DNA of 64,000 nucleotides. It comes from Massilia mucilaginosa. GTDB taxonomy: Bacteria; Pseudomonadota; Gammaproteobacteria; Burkholderiales; Burkholderiaceae_D. The DNA is taken from positions 1 through 64,000 of the forward strand of contig NZ_WHJH01000021.1 of NCBI RefSeq assembly GCF_011682145.1. The letters are read 5' to 3'. Each line of letters begins with the position of its first letter. Positions within the stretch are counted from its first letter, which is position 1. A program made the translations under genes and the position numbers. The notes beneath the pieces are model-generated. The model was not told the DNA's origin. It was given only the letters and a program-made list of their open reading frames with translations, and did no database searches. Shown here piece after piece: positions 9,850 through 18,922 of the stretch.

Positions 9850-10119
9850 ATGCGTAAAGATATCCATCCAGAATACCGCGACGTTGTATTCCACGACCTG
9901 TCGTGCGATTTCAAATTCGTTACCCGTTCGACCATCCAGACCCGCGAAAAAATCACCCACGAGGGCGCAGAATACCCACTGGTGAAGATCGAGGTATCGG
10001 CTGAATCGCACCCGTTCTACACCGGCAAGCACAAAATCGTCGACACCGCTGGCCGCGTCGAGAAGTTCCGTCAGAAATTTGGTGCCGTCGGCTCCAAAAC
10101 CGCAGTTGCAAACGGCTAA
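9850..10119 (+). CDS. rpmE: 50S ribosomal protein bL31, type B (zinc-free)
   Basis: 89-residue L31 ([16 protein letters not shown] and HPFYTGKHK are characteristic). Only one cysteine is present, so the zinc-binding cysteines of the type A form are missing; this is the C-minus form (rpmE2/ykgM-like). In many bacteria the zinc-free paralogue replaces the zinc form under zinc limitation under Zur control, but here it sits at the housekeeping position after rho, so it may be the only L31. ATG 9850 is chosen over an upstream in-frame start because the family begins with MRKDIHP or MKxxIHP. Confidence 0.95.
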   Translation: MRKDIHPEYRDVVFHDLSCDFKFVTRSTIQTREKITHEGAEYPLVKIEVSAESHPFYTGKHKIVDTAGRVEKFRQKFGAVGSKTAVANG

Positions 10120-10138
10120 GTTTTTGCCTTGCACACCT

Positions 10139-10166
10139 GAAAAAGCAGCCACGGCTGCTTTTTTTT
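10139..10166 (+). terminator. Intrinsic terminator after rpmE
   Basis: A-tract, GCAGC (10145-10149), loop CACG, GCTGC (10154-10158) and then a run of eight T. Begins about 20 bases after the rpmE stop codon. Confidence 0.9.
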
Positions 10167-10211
10167 CGTTGATACTACGACCTTTCCCCATTGCCGATGC
10201 CCCCGTTATCG

Positions 10212-11933
10212 ATGAAACCCGTCCGTCTTTCCGCCGCCGCCACCCTGGCCCTGCCGCGCTGGGCCTTGTTCGCGCTGGGCCTGCTGTACATCTTGCCCGG
10301 CCTGATCGGGCGCGCTGACTGGAAAGATGATGCCGGCAGTTTCGGCATCATGTGGACCATGGCCCACGGCGGCCTGGTCGACTGGCTGCTGCCGAATATC
10401 GCCGGCATGCGCGTGCCGGACGACGGCCCGCTGGCCTTCTGGTTCGGTGCGCTGTGCATCAAGCTGTTCGGGTGGCTGATGGGCGACATGATGGCGGCGC
10501 GCATGTCGACCATCGCCATTTTCGTGGCCGCCACGGCCTCGGTCTGGTGGACCGCCTTCCACCTGGGGCGGCGCCAGGATGCGCAGCCGCTGCGCCTGGC
10601 CTTCGGCGGCCAGCCCGAACCGGACGATTACGGCCGCACCCTGGCCGACACCGCCGCCCTGATCTATCTGGGCTGCCTGGGCCTGCTGATGTTCAGCCAC
10701 GAAACCCTGGCCGTCACCCTGCAAGGCGGCCTGGTCGCCTATTTCCTGTACCGCGCGGTGCGCTACGTGGAAGCGCAGACGGTGCGCAATGCGGTCCTGA
10801 TCGGACTGTCGCTGGGCGCGCTGGTGCTCACGCGCGGCCTGCTGACCCCGATCACCCTGCTGCTGGCCCTGTTTGCATGCACGCGCTTTCTGTCGGTGCC
10901 GCTGGCGCCGACCCTGCGCCACCTCGGCCTGGCCGTGCTGACGGCGCTGGCGATCTCCATGCTGTGGGTGCTGCCGGCCGTGTCGATGCAGCCCTACGGT
11001 CTGAATCCCGTCAGCGGCTGGCTGGCCTGGACCGCGAACCAGATCGGCCTGCCGAGCTGGATCTCGATCAAGACCTTCTTCCGGGTCGGGATCTGGTTCT
11101 TCTGGCCGGCCTGGCCGTTCGCCGGCTGGGCCATTTACGCGTGGCGCCGCCAGGACCATCTGCTGCACATCGTGCTGCCGCTGTTTTTCGTCGGCGCGCT
11201 CACCTTGCTGATCCTGTGCGATCCGCTGCCGGAAAACGGCGACCTGCTCAAGCTGCTGCCGCCGCTGGCCATCATGGCCGCGTTCGGGCTGCCGACCATG
11301 AAGCGCGGCGCCATCAATGCCATCGACTGGTTCTCGGTGATGGTGCTGACCATGCTGGGCGCGATCGTGTGGCTGTTCTGGATCGCCAAGCTGACCGGCT
11401 GGCCCGCGCAGCTGGCCAAGAACGTTCTCAAGCTGCTGCCGGGCTTCCGGCCGGAAGTCGAGGTGCTGGCGTTCGTGGTGGCGCTGGGCGCGACCATCGG
11501 CTGGATCGCGCTGGTCCACTGGCGCATCTCGCGCCAGCCGGCGGTGCTGTGGCGCGCCGTGGTGCTGTCGTCGGGGGGCCTGATTTTGCTGTGGGTGCTG
11601 CTCATGACGCTGTTTCTGTCCGACTTCAATTACAGCAAGAGCTACGCGGTGGTGGCGCGCCAGATCGCCGCCTCGCTGCCGACGGATGCGGGCTGCATCA
11701 ATTCGAACGTGGGTGCGCCGCAGCGCGCGTCGCTGGCGTTTTACGGCAAGCTGCCGTTCGATAAAATCGGCGCCGGCAAGTGCGACCTGATCCTGCTGCA
11801 GGACAGCGTGAAAGTGCACGACGAGCGCGAGCTGTCCAAGCCGCCGCCGGGCGCCGAGTGGCGCCTGCTGTGGGAAGGCCGGCGCGCCGCCGACCGCGAC
11901 GAGCGCTTCCGCCTGTACCAGCGCGCGCCCTGA
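10212..11933 (+). CDS. Polytopic membrane glycosyltransferase (GT39/ArnT-like superfamily)
   Basis: About 573 residues with many hydrophobic segments and a C-terminal soluble region from about residue 480. An acidic pair follows the first membrane segment (ADWKDDAGSFG), as in dolichyl-phosphate-mannose/ArnT-type enzymes, which use polyprenyl-phosphate sugars on the periplasmic face. The acceptor cannot be predicted. Alternative starts TTG 10191 and ATG 10197 would add seven or five residues; none has a clear ribosome site. It stands alone between the rpmE terminator and a convergent LysR gene. Confidence 0.75.
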   Translation: MKPVRLSAAATLALPRWALFALGLLYILPGLIGRADWKDDAGSFGIMWTMAHGGLVDWLLPNIAGMRVPDDGPLAFWFGALCIKLFGWLMGDMMAARMSTIAIFVAATASVWWTAFHLGRRQDAQPLRLAFGGQPEPDDYGRTLADTAALIYLGCLGLLMFSHETLAVTLQGGLVAYFLYRAVRYVEAQTVRNAVLIGLSLGALVLTRGLLTPITLLLALFACTRFLSVPLAPTLRHLGLAVLTALAISMLWVLPAVSMQPYGLNPVSGWLAWTANQIGLPSWISIKTFFRVGIWFFWPAWPFAGWAIYAWRRQDHLLHIVLPLFFVGALTLLILCDPLPENGDLLKLLPPLAIMAAFGLPTMKRGAINAIDWFSVMVLTMLGAIVWLFWIAKLTGWPAQLAKNVLKLLPGFRPEVEVLAFVVALGATIGWIALVHWRISRQPAVLWRAVVLSSGGLILLWVLLMTLFLSDFNYSKSYAVVARQIAASLPTDAGCINSNVGAPQRASLAFYGKLPFDKIGAGKCDLILLQDSVKVHDERELSKPPPGAEWRLLWEGRRAADRDERFRLYQRAP

Positions 11934-11978
11934 GTTGCACGGCGCCTGGCGCCGCCGGCCCGTCAGGGTCAACCCGGG

Positions 11979-12869
11979 TCAGGCGGCAGCGGCGAACACC
12001 TCTTTCAGCCAGCCGGCAAAGGTGCGCACGCGCGCCGACAGCTGCCGCTTGTGCGGATAGAGCACGCTGACCGGCATCGGCCGCGGCGCCATGCCGGGCA
12101 GGACCTCCTTGAGCGCGCCATCGGCCAGGTACTGCGCCACGCCGTAGCGCGGCACCTGCACCAGCCCCAGGCCTGCCAGGCAAGCGCCCTTGTACATCTC
12201 CGCCCCGGTCACCGAGACCTGCGCCGCCAGGTTGACCACCCGCGACTGCCCGTCCACGGTGAAGTCGAGCGGGTACGGTTTGCCGGTCACGCTCGAAAGG
12301 TAATCGACCGCCTTGTGCGTGGCCAGGTCGGCCAGGGTGCGCGGCTCGCCGTGGCGCGCCAGGTAGGCCGGACTGGCCACCGTCACCTGCGCCAGCAGCG
12401 CCACGCGGTGCGCGACCATCGTCGAATCCTGCAGTTCGCCCGCGCGCAGCACGCAGTCCACTCCTTCGCGCACCAGGTCGACCAGGCGATCGCCTTCGCC
12501 GATCTGCAGTTCGATGTCGGGATAGCGCTGCAAAAAATCCGGCAGCCCTGGCAGCACGAAGTGGCGCGCCAGGGTCGCTTGCAGGTTCACGCGCAGCAGG
12601 CCCCTGGGCGCGGCGCTGCGAAAGGCGCCTTCGGCTTCTTCCATGTCGGCCAGCAGCCGCACGCAGCGCTGGTAGTGCGCTTCGCCGTCGAGCGTGGGCG
12701 CGACCTGGCGCGTGGTGCGTTCCAGCAGGCGCGTGCCGAGACGCGCTTCGAGCCGCTGGAGCGCATTGGTCACGGTGGCGCGCGGGAGCTGCAGGTCGTC
12801 GGCGGCCGCCGTAAAACTGCGCCGCTCCAGGATGCGCACGAAAATGCGCATGTCGTCGAAACGGTCCAT
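11979..12869 (-). CDS. LysR family transcriptional regulator
   Basis: 296 residues: an N-terminal winged helix (FVRILERRSFTAAADDLQLPRATVT) and a C-terminal effector domain with the usual LysR ending WLKEVF. ATG at 12869 is preferred over GTG 12875 because AGAGG lies five bases upstream of it. It is divergent from the SDR gene at 12978 with about 108 bases between the starts, the classic arrangement in which a LysR regulator controls the adjacent enzyme; that regulatory link is inferred. Confidence 0.9.
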   Translation of the reverse strand: MDRFDDMRIFVRILERRSFTAAADDLQLPRATVTNALQRLEARLGTRLLERTTRQVAPTLDGEAHYQRCVRLLADMEEAEGAFRSAAPRGLLRVNLQATLARHFVLPGLPDFLQRYPDIELQIGEGDRLVDLVREGVDCVLRAGELQDSTMVAHRVALLAQVTVASPAYLARHGEPRTLADLATHKAVDYLSSVTGKPYPLDFTVDGQSRVVNLAAQVSVTGAEMYKGACLAGLGLVQVPRYGVAQYLADGALKEVLPGMAPRPMPVSVLYPHKRQLSARVRTFAGWLKEVFAAAA

Positions 12870-12977
12870 TTCCACCTCTTTGTTGTCGCTGATCGAATAG
12901 TGATGGCAAGTTTAGCCTGATTATCCCGGAGTCGAGATACGTCATCATGCAAGTACTTGACCACCACGGAGAACAGC

Positions 12978-13721
12978 ATGAACCAGACGGATCACACCAG
13001 AGTCGCCATCGTCACCGGCGCCTCGCGCGGCATCGGCGCCGATATCGCACGGCGCCTGGCCAGCGACGGCTTGGCAGTCGCCATCAACTACGCCAGCAAT
13101 GCGGGCGAGGCGGACGCGCTGGCAGGGGCTTTGCGGGAAAAGGGCGCGCGTGCGATCGCGGTGCGGGGCGATGTATCGAAAGCGCACGACGCGCGCCGGA
13201 TTTTCGAGGAGGCGGAGCAGGCTTTCGGCAAGGTCGATGTGGTGGTCAACAACGCCGGCATCATGGCGATGGTGCCGCTCATCGACGCGACCGACGAGCA
13301 GTTCGAACGCCACTTCGCGGTCAATGCCAAAGGCACCTTCAACATGCTGCGCGAAGCGGGCCGGCGCCTGCGCCAGGGCGGCCGCATCGTCAATCTGTCG
13401 ACCACGGCGCTGGCGCTCAATATGCCGGGGTATGCGATCTACAACGGCAGCAAGGCGGCGGTGGAAGCGTTCACCCGGGTGTTTGCCAAAGAGCTGCGCG
13501 GACGCGATATTACCGTCAACGCGATCGCACCCGGCCCGGTGGAGACCGGGCTGTTTTTGAATGGGAAAAGCGATGCGCTGATCGCGCAGCTGGCCGGCAT
13601 GGCGCCGCTCGGACGCCTCGGCCAACCGGACGATATCGCGAAGGTGGTCAGTTTCCTGGCCGGACCCGATGGCGGCTGGGTCAACGGCCAGGTCTTGCGC
13701 GCCAACGGCGGCGTGGCGTAG
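12978..13721 (+). CDS. SDR family NAD(P)-dependent oxidoreductase
   Basis: 247-residue classical short-chain dehydrogenase. Cofactor motif TGASRGIG at 13-20, NNAG at 91-94, catalytic Ser in NLSTTA (about 141), Y155 and K159 (YNGSK), and the C-terminal GPDGGWVNGQVLRANGG are all present. It resembles 3-ketoacyl-ACP reductase-like or glucose dehydrogenase-like SDRs often paired with LysR regulators. ATG 12978 has GGAG seven to ten bases upstream; TTG at 12957 would add seven residues. The substrate is unknown; the divergent LysR gene is the probable regulator. Confidence 0.9.
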   Translation: MNQTDHTRVAIVTGASRGIGADIARRLASDGLAVAINYASNAGEADALAGALREKGARAIAVRGDVSKAHDARRIFEEAEQAFGKVDVVVNNAGIMAMVPLIDATDEQFERHFAVNAKGTFNMLREAGRRLRQGGRIVNLSTTALALNMPGYAIYNGSKAAVEAFTRVFAKELRGRDITVNAIAPGPVETGLFLNGKSDALIAQLAGMAPLGRLGQPDDIAKVVSFLAGPDGGWVNGQVLRANGGVA

Positions 13722-13735
13722 AAGTAAGCGCGCGC

Positions 13736-14800
13736 TTACGCGGTACAGCGCCGCATCAGCCACTCGACCGGGCCGAGTGCGAAACGGCGGCGCCACAGGT
13801 GCGCGCACAGCAGCGCGCCGGCCGAGAAGACCAGCGCACTGCCGACCGCGAAAGCGAGCGTGCGGCCGCCCAGCAGGCCAAGCGCTTCGAGCACGCCCAT
13901 GCCGATGACGACGTGGGCGATGTACAGGGTGAGCGCGAGCTGGCCGGTATGCACCAGCGGCGCCAGCCAGCGCGCGTCATGCCAGCGCTGGCCGATCCAG
14001 ACGCAGGCCGCCATCACCGCCATGGCGTCGCCGGCGGCGGCGATCCAGTACAGCGGCAGCGGCGGCAGCGGGCCGGACGACCACAGGTGCATCCAGACGC
14101 CGCTGCCCGGCGCGCCAAGCAGGGCGCCGATCGCCATCGTCAGTTCGGCCGCGATGCCCATCACAAGGCCGCCGATGAAGACCCGGTACAGCACGGTGCG
14201 CGACTGCATGTCGGCGCGGCCGAGCGCCATTCCCAGCAACAGGAAACCGGCCCACGGGAACACCGGGTGAAAACCGTTGAAGAACAGGTTGCGCAGAAAG
14301 CCGGCGGGCGTCCAGAAGCCGGCGTAGGCGAGCGTCTCCCAATTCCAGCCGGCGCCGTAATCGAGAGTCGCGGCCAGCACGACGAAGCCGGCCATCATCG
14401 CCAGCGCGGCGCCGACCAGGGCGCCCGTGCGCCACGACAGCGCGAGCGCGCCGATGACCATGTAGGCGCCATAGTAATGGAGGATGTCGGCCGGCCAGAC
14501 CTGCACGTACAGCAGGCCGGCGACGAACAGGAAGGCGGCGCGTTTCAGGATGCCGGTGCGGTCGGCGCGCAGTGCGGCCGGGTCGCCCGCTTCGCGTGCC
14601 CGCTTCGACAGCAGCGACAGCCCGACGCCGGCCAGGATCACGAACAGGGCGGAGGCGCGTCCGTCGAGCGCGTCGAAGATCGCCAGCCACCACGGCGCGT
14701 CCGGCGCGCTGGCGTGCATCACGACTTTGAAATTAACGATCACCATGCCGATCACGGCAAGGGCACGGGCCAGGTCGAAGCCGACGATACGTTGTTTCAT
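13736..14800 (-). CDS. DUF418/acyltransferase-like polytopic membrane protein
   Basis: 354 residues with about ten predicted membrane segments. The N-terminus (GFDLARALAVIGMVIVNF) resembles the heparan-alpha-glucosaminide N-acetyltransferase/DUF1624 type and the C-terminus (FALGPVEWLMRR) resembles the conserved end of DUF418 proteins. Substrate unknown; related proteins are proposed to move acyl groups across the membrane. ATG 14800 is selected; an ATG at 14812 would add four residues and neither has a clear ribosome-binding site. Its stop lies 14 bases from the convergent SDR gene. Confidence 0.75.
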   Translation of the reverse strand: MKQRIVGFDLARALAVIGMVIVNFKVVMHASAPDAPWWLAIFDALDGRASALFVILAGVGLSLLSKRAREAGDPAALRADRTGILKRAAFLFVAGLLYVQVWPADILHYYGAYMVIGALALSWRTGALVGAALAMMAGFVVLAATLDYGAGWNWETLAYAGFWTPAGFLRNLFFNGFHPVFPWAGFLLLGMALGRADMQSRTVLYRVFIGGLVMGIAAELTMAIGALLGAPGSGVWMHLWSSGPLPPLPLYWIAAAGDAMAVMAACVWIGQRWHDARWLAPLVHTGQLALTLYIAHVVIGMGVLEALGLLGGRTLAFAVGSALVFSAGALLCAHLWRRRFALGPVEWLMRRCTA

Positions 14801-14896
14801 GGATGGCCACATTGAAAAAACTACAATGTAGCATGGGGCTTGGCGCCTGTTGAGAAGCGCGCTTCGATCAGCAATGCTTATGGATCGTCGTATGTT

Positions 14897-15115
14897 TCAG
14901 GCGCTCCGGCCAGGCGGGCCAAGCAGATACTGGCCGTTCAACCGGACATCGGGGCAGTTGACGTTGATCCAGCGCCCCGTCCGAAGTGATGGAACCATCG
15001 ACAGCGGCTTGTGCAGGCGGCGCGTGAACCAATCGTCAGTCGGGAAGATCTTTTTGCCGCTGAAGAAAATCGCATTCGGATTGTCGCGCTTGATCTCTGC
15101 GCACCGCCTGGCCAA
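14897..15115 (-). pseudogene. Possible C-terminal remnant of an unidentified protein
   Basis: The minus strand encodes about 72 to 80 protein-like residues (for example KRDNPNAIFFSGKKIFPTDD, followed by WFTRRLHKPL) ending at a stop near 14897 and limited upstream by TGA near 15137. The residue composition looks like real protein rather than the Arg/Pro-rich shadow frames typical here, but no start or complete domain is present. I do not recognise the parent family. Apart from this, 14801-15206 contains nothing I can support. Confidence 0.25.
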
Positions 15116-15206
15116 GGGTTCTCCAGGCCGGTGTCATGACAGCGTGGCACCGCAACGCGAAATAGTTGCCTGAACCGGGCAAATCGGCCATAATGCGGGT
15201 CGCGTT

Positions 15207-15293
15207 GCCGGGATGGCGGAATAGGTAGACGCACGGGACTCAAAATCCCGCGCTGGAAACAGCGTGCCGGTTCGATTCCGGCTCCCGGCACCA
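15207..15293 (+). tRNA. tRNA-Leu (anticodon CAA)
   Basis: 87 nucleotides including encoded CCA. Acceptor GCCGGGA pairs with TCCCGGC at 15283-15289; the D-arm region, anticodon stem CGGGA/TCCCG with loop CTCAAAA (anticodon CAA), a long class II variable arm (GCGCTGGAAACAGCGT) and T-loop TTCGATT are visible. It decodes UUG. Confidence 0.97.
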
Positions 15294-15329
15294 AAGAATA
15301 TGCTTCAAGAAGTACAGCAAGGCCCACTG

Positions 15330-15365
15330 ACCCGCGATTCTCGCCTTGAGACTGCGGGTTTTTTG
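15330..15365 (+). terminator. Intrinsic terminator after tRNA-Leu
   Basis: ACCCGC (15330-15335) pairs with GCGGGT (15354-15359); the 18-base loop holds a small CTC/GAG inner pairing; the stem is followed by a run of T. The rest of 15294-15656 is comparatively AT-rich leader DNA for the downstream PEP-CTERM gene and contains no gene I can support. Confidence 0.75.
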
Positions 15366-15656
15366 TTGTCTGCGCGTGCTGGATGCGCGCCATGCCGGCG
15401 CGCCGGTAGCATCGCATCGGTCTCGATGCTCGCCGCTACACCGTGCGCGCGGCCTCGATTCCCCCTCCCCTTCGACGACAAAAACATGTTTACCCCCAGA
15501 TTAACCATTTCAAATTGCAAATATTTCTTACCTGTCGGAATTCTTTACATGTTTTAAGCAAGATTTTCCCGGATTCGAATCAAAACAAAGAGTTACGAAA
15601 CTGGCACGATCCATGCTCCTTCATGCGATAAGAATAATCACATAGGGATGCCTAAA

Positions 15657-16775
15657 ATGAACTCGATCACACGTCGTTGCGTCGCACTTGCGTTGCTGGG
15701 ATTGGCTGGCAGCGCGTCGAACGCGGTATTGGCAGGACCGCTGCCAATCTACTCCAGCACCTACCCCACGCCCAACTCCGCCTGCGCGACCTACGGCAAT
15801 TTTGTTTCGTGTTCGACAGGCGTACTGAACTACTTGTCCGGCAGCGGCGCTGGCGGATTCACGGGCGACTACACCTTCAGCGCGGCACAGGGCGCGCTGC
15901 ACGACGCGATCGTGGTCGCCTCGAACGGCGGCGCCACCCTGGCCAATGGCGACGCGGCGCTGCCATCGGAAAACGGCTTCAAAACCATCAACAGCGGCCA
16001 GAAGGATTACTTCTTCACAGGCGACGGCAACGATCCCACCAACAACGGCGCGCTGGCCAACGACACCGCGTTCAGCTGGGACATGGGCCTGTCCACGCTG
16101 AACAGCAAGCTGACCTTCGGCGGCGATTACCATCAGATGATGATCGCTTTCGACTTCAATAATCCGCAGAACAGCACGGCCAGCCTGCCGATCTGGGCGC
16201 TGGTGACGATACGCGATAGCGAAGGCACGCTGGACAACCAATATTTTGAAACGCAGCAACTCGACGCCCTGGATATTTTCAAGGATCCGTCACTGTTTCA
16301 ATCGACAAAAACCTTCAACGGCAGCGGCGTGACAACGCCAAACTCGACCGACTTTGCGATGACGGTCGGCGCGATCTGCGTGGTCAGCGACACGGTATCG
16401 TATCCGTCCCCGAACGGCAGCAGCTGCCCCACGGGCGGGCAGCTGATCAACACGAACCAGGCATCGAATGCCGTGGAATTCATCAATTACATCCCGAGCC
16501 TCGACTTGAAAGGACTCGAAGGCGCCGGCTACGACACGCTGTCGGTGCAGGTGTGGATGGGTTGCTTCGGCACCGGCGGAAATACTTCCGGCCCGACGCT
16601 GGCCGACGCCAAACCTGTCGGCCCGTGCGACACGGGTGGCTACGGCGATATTTTTCTGATCGCCGGCGCGGCCCTGCCCGACCGGAACACCGTGCCGGAA
16701 CCGGGCACGCTCGCGCTGGCCACACTGTCGCTGTGCAGCCTGTACGCTGCACGCCGACGCCGTGCACCGCGCTGA
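15657..16775 (+). CDS. PEP-CTERM sorting domain protein (secreted)
   Basis: About 372 residues: an N-terminal signal peptide (CVALALLGLAGSASNAVLAG), a secreted body rich in Asn, Thr, Gly and Ser, and a C-terminal tripartite PEP-CTERM signal: VPEPGTLALA, a hydrophobic stretch, and RRRR. Such proteins are cleaved and anchored by an exosortase (XrtB type in betaproteobacteria) and appear at the surface or in exopolysaccharide matrices; no exosortase is in this window. ATG 15657 has AGGGA upstream; ATG 15648 would add three residues. The body matches no domain I recognise. It lies upstream of the curli operon, but co-transcription is unlikely given the 338-base gap. Confidence 0.9.
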   Translation: MNSITRRCVALALLGLAGSASNAVLAGPLPIYSSTYPTPNSACATYGNFVSCSTGVLNYLSGSGAGGFTGDYTFSAAQGALHDAIVVASNGGATLANGDAALPSENGFKTINSGQKDYFFTGDGNDPTNNGALANDTAFSWDMGLSTLNSKLTFGGDYHQMMIAFDFNNPQNSTASLPIWALVTIRDSEGTLDNQYFETQQLDALDIFKDPSLFQSTKTFNGSGVTTPNSTDFAMTVGAICVVSDTVSYPSPNGSSCPTGGQLINTNQASNAVEFINYIPSLDLKGLEGAGYDTLSVQVWMGCFGTGGNTSGPTLADAKPVGPCDTGGYGDIFLIAGAALPDRNTVPEPGTLALATLSLCSLYAARRRRAPR

Positions 16776-17113
16776 TCCGCGTTCCATGGCGGGCATCGCC
16801 GATACGCGACGATGCCCTGCCAACACACAAGCCCCTACCCGCCCCGCATTCTCGCCATCGTCTCCTCCTCCCCGCATCGTGATCGCGCCGCCTGAAAAGC
16901 CAGCGCGATTTCTTTTGGGACAGCTCTTGTCCCGTTCAAATTTCCGCGCGCCAGTATTGATTTTTAGCCAGCCGAAGCGCTTGACATCCGGGTCTTGAAT
17001 TTTTGACAGTCATCAAAGCCAGCGGGGTCTCGCTCGATAAACTCGAATCTCATCAGCACCGTCGTCACCGATTTTTCTGGCCACACCACAAGAACAACAA
17101 ACCGCGAGGTCGT
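16776..17113 (+). promoter_or_regulatory. Intergenic leader of the curli operon
   Basis: The 338-base gap before csgE contains no supported gene. It has a short palindrome GGGACA-5-TGTCCC at 16917-16933 with no T-tract, possibly an operator, and a TTGACA hexamer at 16981-16986 without a good matching -10. A Shine-Dalgarno GAGG at 17106-17109 precedes csgE. Promoter placement is tentative. Confidence 0.35.
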
Positions 17114-17572
17114 ATGCCCAAGACCACCAACCTACTCGCCATGTGCGCGCTGTCGCTTGGCTGCGTGCTCGGCGCGGCAGCCCGGCAAGCAGCGCCGCAA
17201 GACGGCACGGACACGATCAGCCAGGCACGGCGCGCACTGGTGGCCGACACCGACGGCGGCGTTGTCACGAGCCAGGCCATCACCGTTGCCGGCCACGATT
17301 TCTGCCAGTACTTCATCGCCGCGTGGCGCGAAAAAGAAGGCAGTGAACGCTTCACCCTCGCCATCGTCGAGCGCCCGTCGGCACGGCGCGGCAGCGAAGT
17401 GCGCATCGACTTCGCCCAGCGCCGCGTGTTCGAAACACGTTTGCCCGCCGCCCGCGCGGCCATCAAATCGCTCAGCGAAGACGCCGCCGAAAGAACCTGG
17501 CACGCGGTGCTGGAAGCCGACGCCGAACGCAAGCGCGTCAACGACGCCGACCTGGCGCCCGACGAATTCTGA
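17114..17572 (+). CDS. csgE: Curli assembly protein CsgE
   Basis: 152-residue periplasmic protein with a signal-like N-terminus (LAMCALSLGCVLGAAA). The body shows the CsgE pattern: an early conserved GxxFxxxF region (GHDFCQYFIAAW), LAIVERPSARRGSEVRI, and a conserved RxVFETRL segment. CsgE caps the CsgG outer-membrane pore and directs curlin subunits to it. First gene of the curli operon; ATG 17114 has GAGG upstream. About 40 bases separate it from csgF. Confidence 0.9.
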   Translation: MPKTTNLLAMCALSLGCVLGAAARQAAPQDGTDTISQARRALVADTDGGVVTSQAITVAGHDFCQYFIAAWREKEGSERFTLAIVERPSARRGSEVRIDFAQRRVFETRLPAARAAIKSLSEDAAERTWHAVLEADAERKRVNDADLAPDEF

Positions 17573-17612
17573 CGCTCTCTCCATCCACTCTGTTTATGTA
17601 AGGACATCAGCC

Positions 17613-18044
17613 ATGCACCTCCCTTCCATTTCTCGCGCGGCCACGCTGTGCATGGCCCTGCTGGCGGGCAGCGCCAGCGCGACCGAACTCGTGTATCAGC
17701 CAGTGAACCCCTCGTTCGGCGGCTACCCCGCCAATGGCCCCAATCTGCTGGCAAGTGCGTCGGCAACGAACAAGCACAAGGAGAGCTCGGGTCTGGGCGG
17801 CTCTTCCATGTTCGACCAGTCGCCGCTCGCACAGTTCAATCAAACGCTCGAACGCACTGTGCTGAGTCAACTCGCGTCCGCGGCCACCTCCAAATTGCTG
17901 GGGCAAGATGGCAAGCTGGTGCCCGGAACGTTTTCAACCGCCAACTTCACCATCACCGTGCTCGACCTCGGCGGCGGCATGTTGCGCATCACCACGACCG
18001 ACAAGACCACCGGCGCCACCACCACCTTCGAGGTGGCGCAATGA
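17613..18044 (+). CDS. csgF: Curli assembly protein CsgF
   Basis: 143 residues with a signal peptide (ALLAGSASA). The mature start ELVYQPVNPSFGGYPANG is the hallmark CsgF N-terminus, which inserts into the CsgG channel and couples secretion to nucleation. The C-terminal part (NFTITVLDLGGGMLRITTTD) also fits the family. Its stop overlaps the csgG start by ATGA. Confidence 0.96.
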   Translation: MHLPSISRAATLCMALLAGSASATELVYQPVNPSFGGYPANGPNLLASASATNKHKESSGLGGSSMFDQSPLAQFNQTLERTVLSQLASAATSKLLGQDGKLVPGTFSTANFTITVLDLGGGMLRITTTDKTTGATTTFEVAQ

Positions 18045-18922
18045 ACGCGCGGCACTGGGCAATCGCCGCCGCCGCTGCCAGCCTGCTGACCGGCTGCACC
18101 TTCCACCATCCGCCATCGGCCGTGACGGCCGGCGCGCAGCTGGCGCCCGCCACCCCGGTCACGCGCGACCTGCTGAACCTGCCCGCGCCGAAAGGCAAGG
18201 TGGCCGTGGCCGTGTATGGCATCCGCGACCAGACCGGGCAGTACAAGCCGGCCCCGGACAGCTCGTTCTCCACCGCCGTCACGCAGGGCGCCTCGTCGAT
18301 GCTGGTCAAGGCGCTCAAGGAATCGGGCTGGTTCATTCCGGTCGAACGCGAGAACCTGCAAAACCTGCTTACCGAACGCAAGATCGTGCGCGCGCTGGAA
18401 ATGCCGCAACCGGCCGATGCGGCGCCGGTGCAGATTCCGCCGCTGCTGGCCGCGTCGCTGCTGATCGAGGGCGGCATTGTTGCCTACGAAAGCAATGTAC
18501 GCACCGGGGGCGCGGGCGCGCGCTTCCTGGGCATTGGCATGAGCACGCAGTACCGGGTCGACCAGGTGACGGTGAACCTGCGCAGCATCGATATTCGGGG
18601 CGGACAGGTTTTGCAAAGCGTCTCGACCAGCAAAACCATCTACTCGTATGAGATCCATCCGAGCGTCTTCAAGTTCGTGAATGTGAAAAATTTACTTGAG
18701 CTGGAAGGCGGGATGACCCGCAACGAGCCGATCCAGCTGTGCGTCAGCGAAGCGATCGAAGCCGGCGTGGCCCACCTGATCGTCGAGGGTGTGCGCGAAG
18801 GCAGCTGGGCGCTGCAGGACGAGTCGCAATGGAACAATCCGGTGCTGCAACGTTACCTCGCCGAACGCGCGCCGTATGCGCCGGCGAAACAGGCCGCCAG
18901 CGGCGCTGGAGCGCAGCCATGA
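18041..18922 (+). CDS. csgG: Curli secretion channel lipoprotein CsgG
   Basis: 293-residue outer-membrane lipoprotein. Lipobox LLTGC with C19 is followed by the CsgG core (VAVAVYGIRDQTGQYKPAP, FIPVERENLQNLLTERKI, and the YRVDQVTVNLRSID strand). CsgG forms the nonameric pore that exports curlin subunits. Translationally coupled to csgF upstream and to the first curlin gene downstream, both by ATGA overlaps. Confidence 0.98.
   Translation: MNARHWAIAAAAASLLTGCTFHHPPSAVTAGAQLAPATPVTRDLLNLPAPKGKVAVAVYGIRDQTGQYKPAPDSSFSTAVTQGASSMLVKALKESGWFIPVERENLQNLLTERKIVRALEMPQPADAAPVQIPPLLAASLLIEGGIVAYESNVRTGGAGARFLGIGMSTQYRVDQVTVNLRSIDIRGGQVLQSVSTSKTIYSYEIHPSVFKFVNVKNLLELEGGMTRNEPIQLCVSEAIEAGVAHLIVEGVREGSWALQDESQWNNPVLQRYLAERAPYAPAKQAASGAGAQP

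Noticed and set aside
14938..15417. A 159-codon minus-strand frame over tRNA-Leu
   Set aside because: It reads antisense through the tRNA (producing the familiar GAGIEPAR-type translation) and is not a gene.
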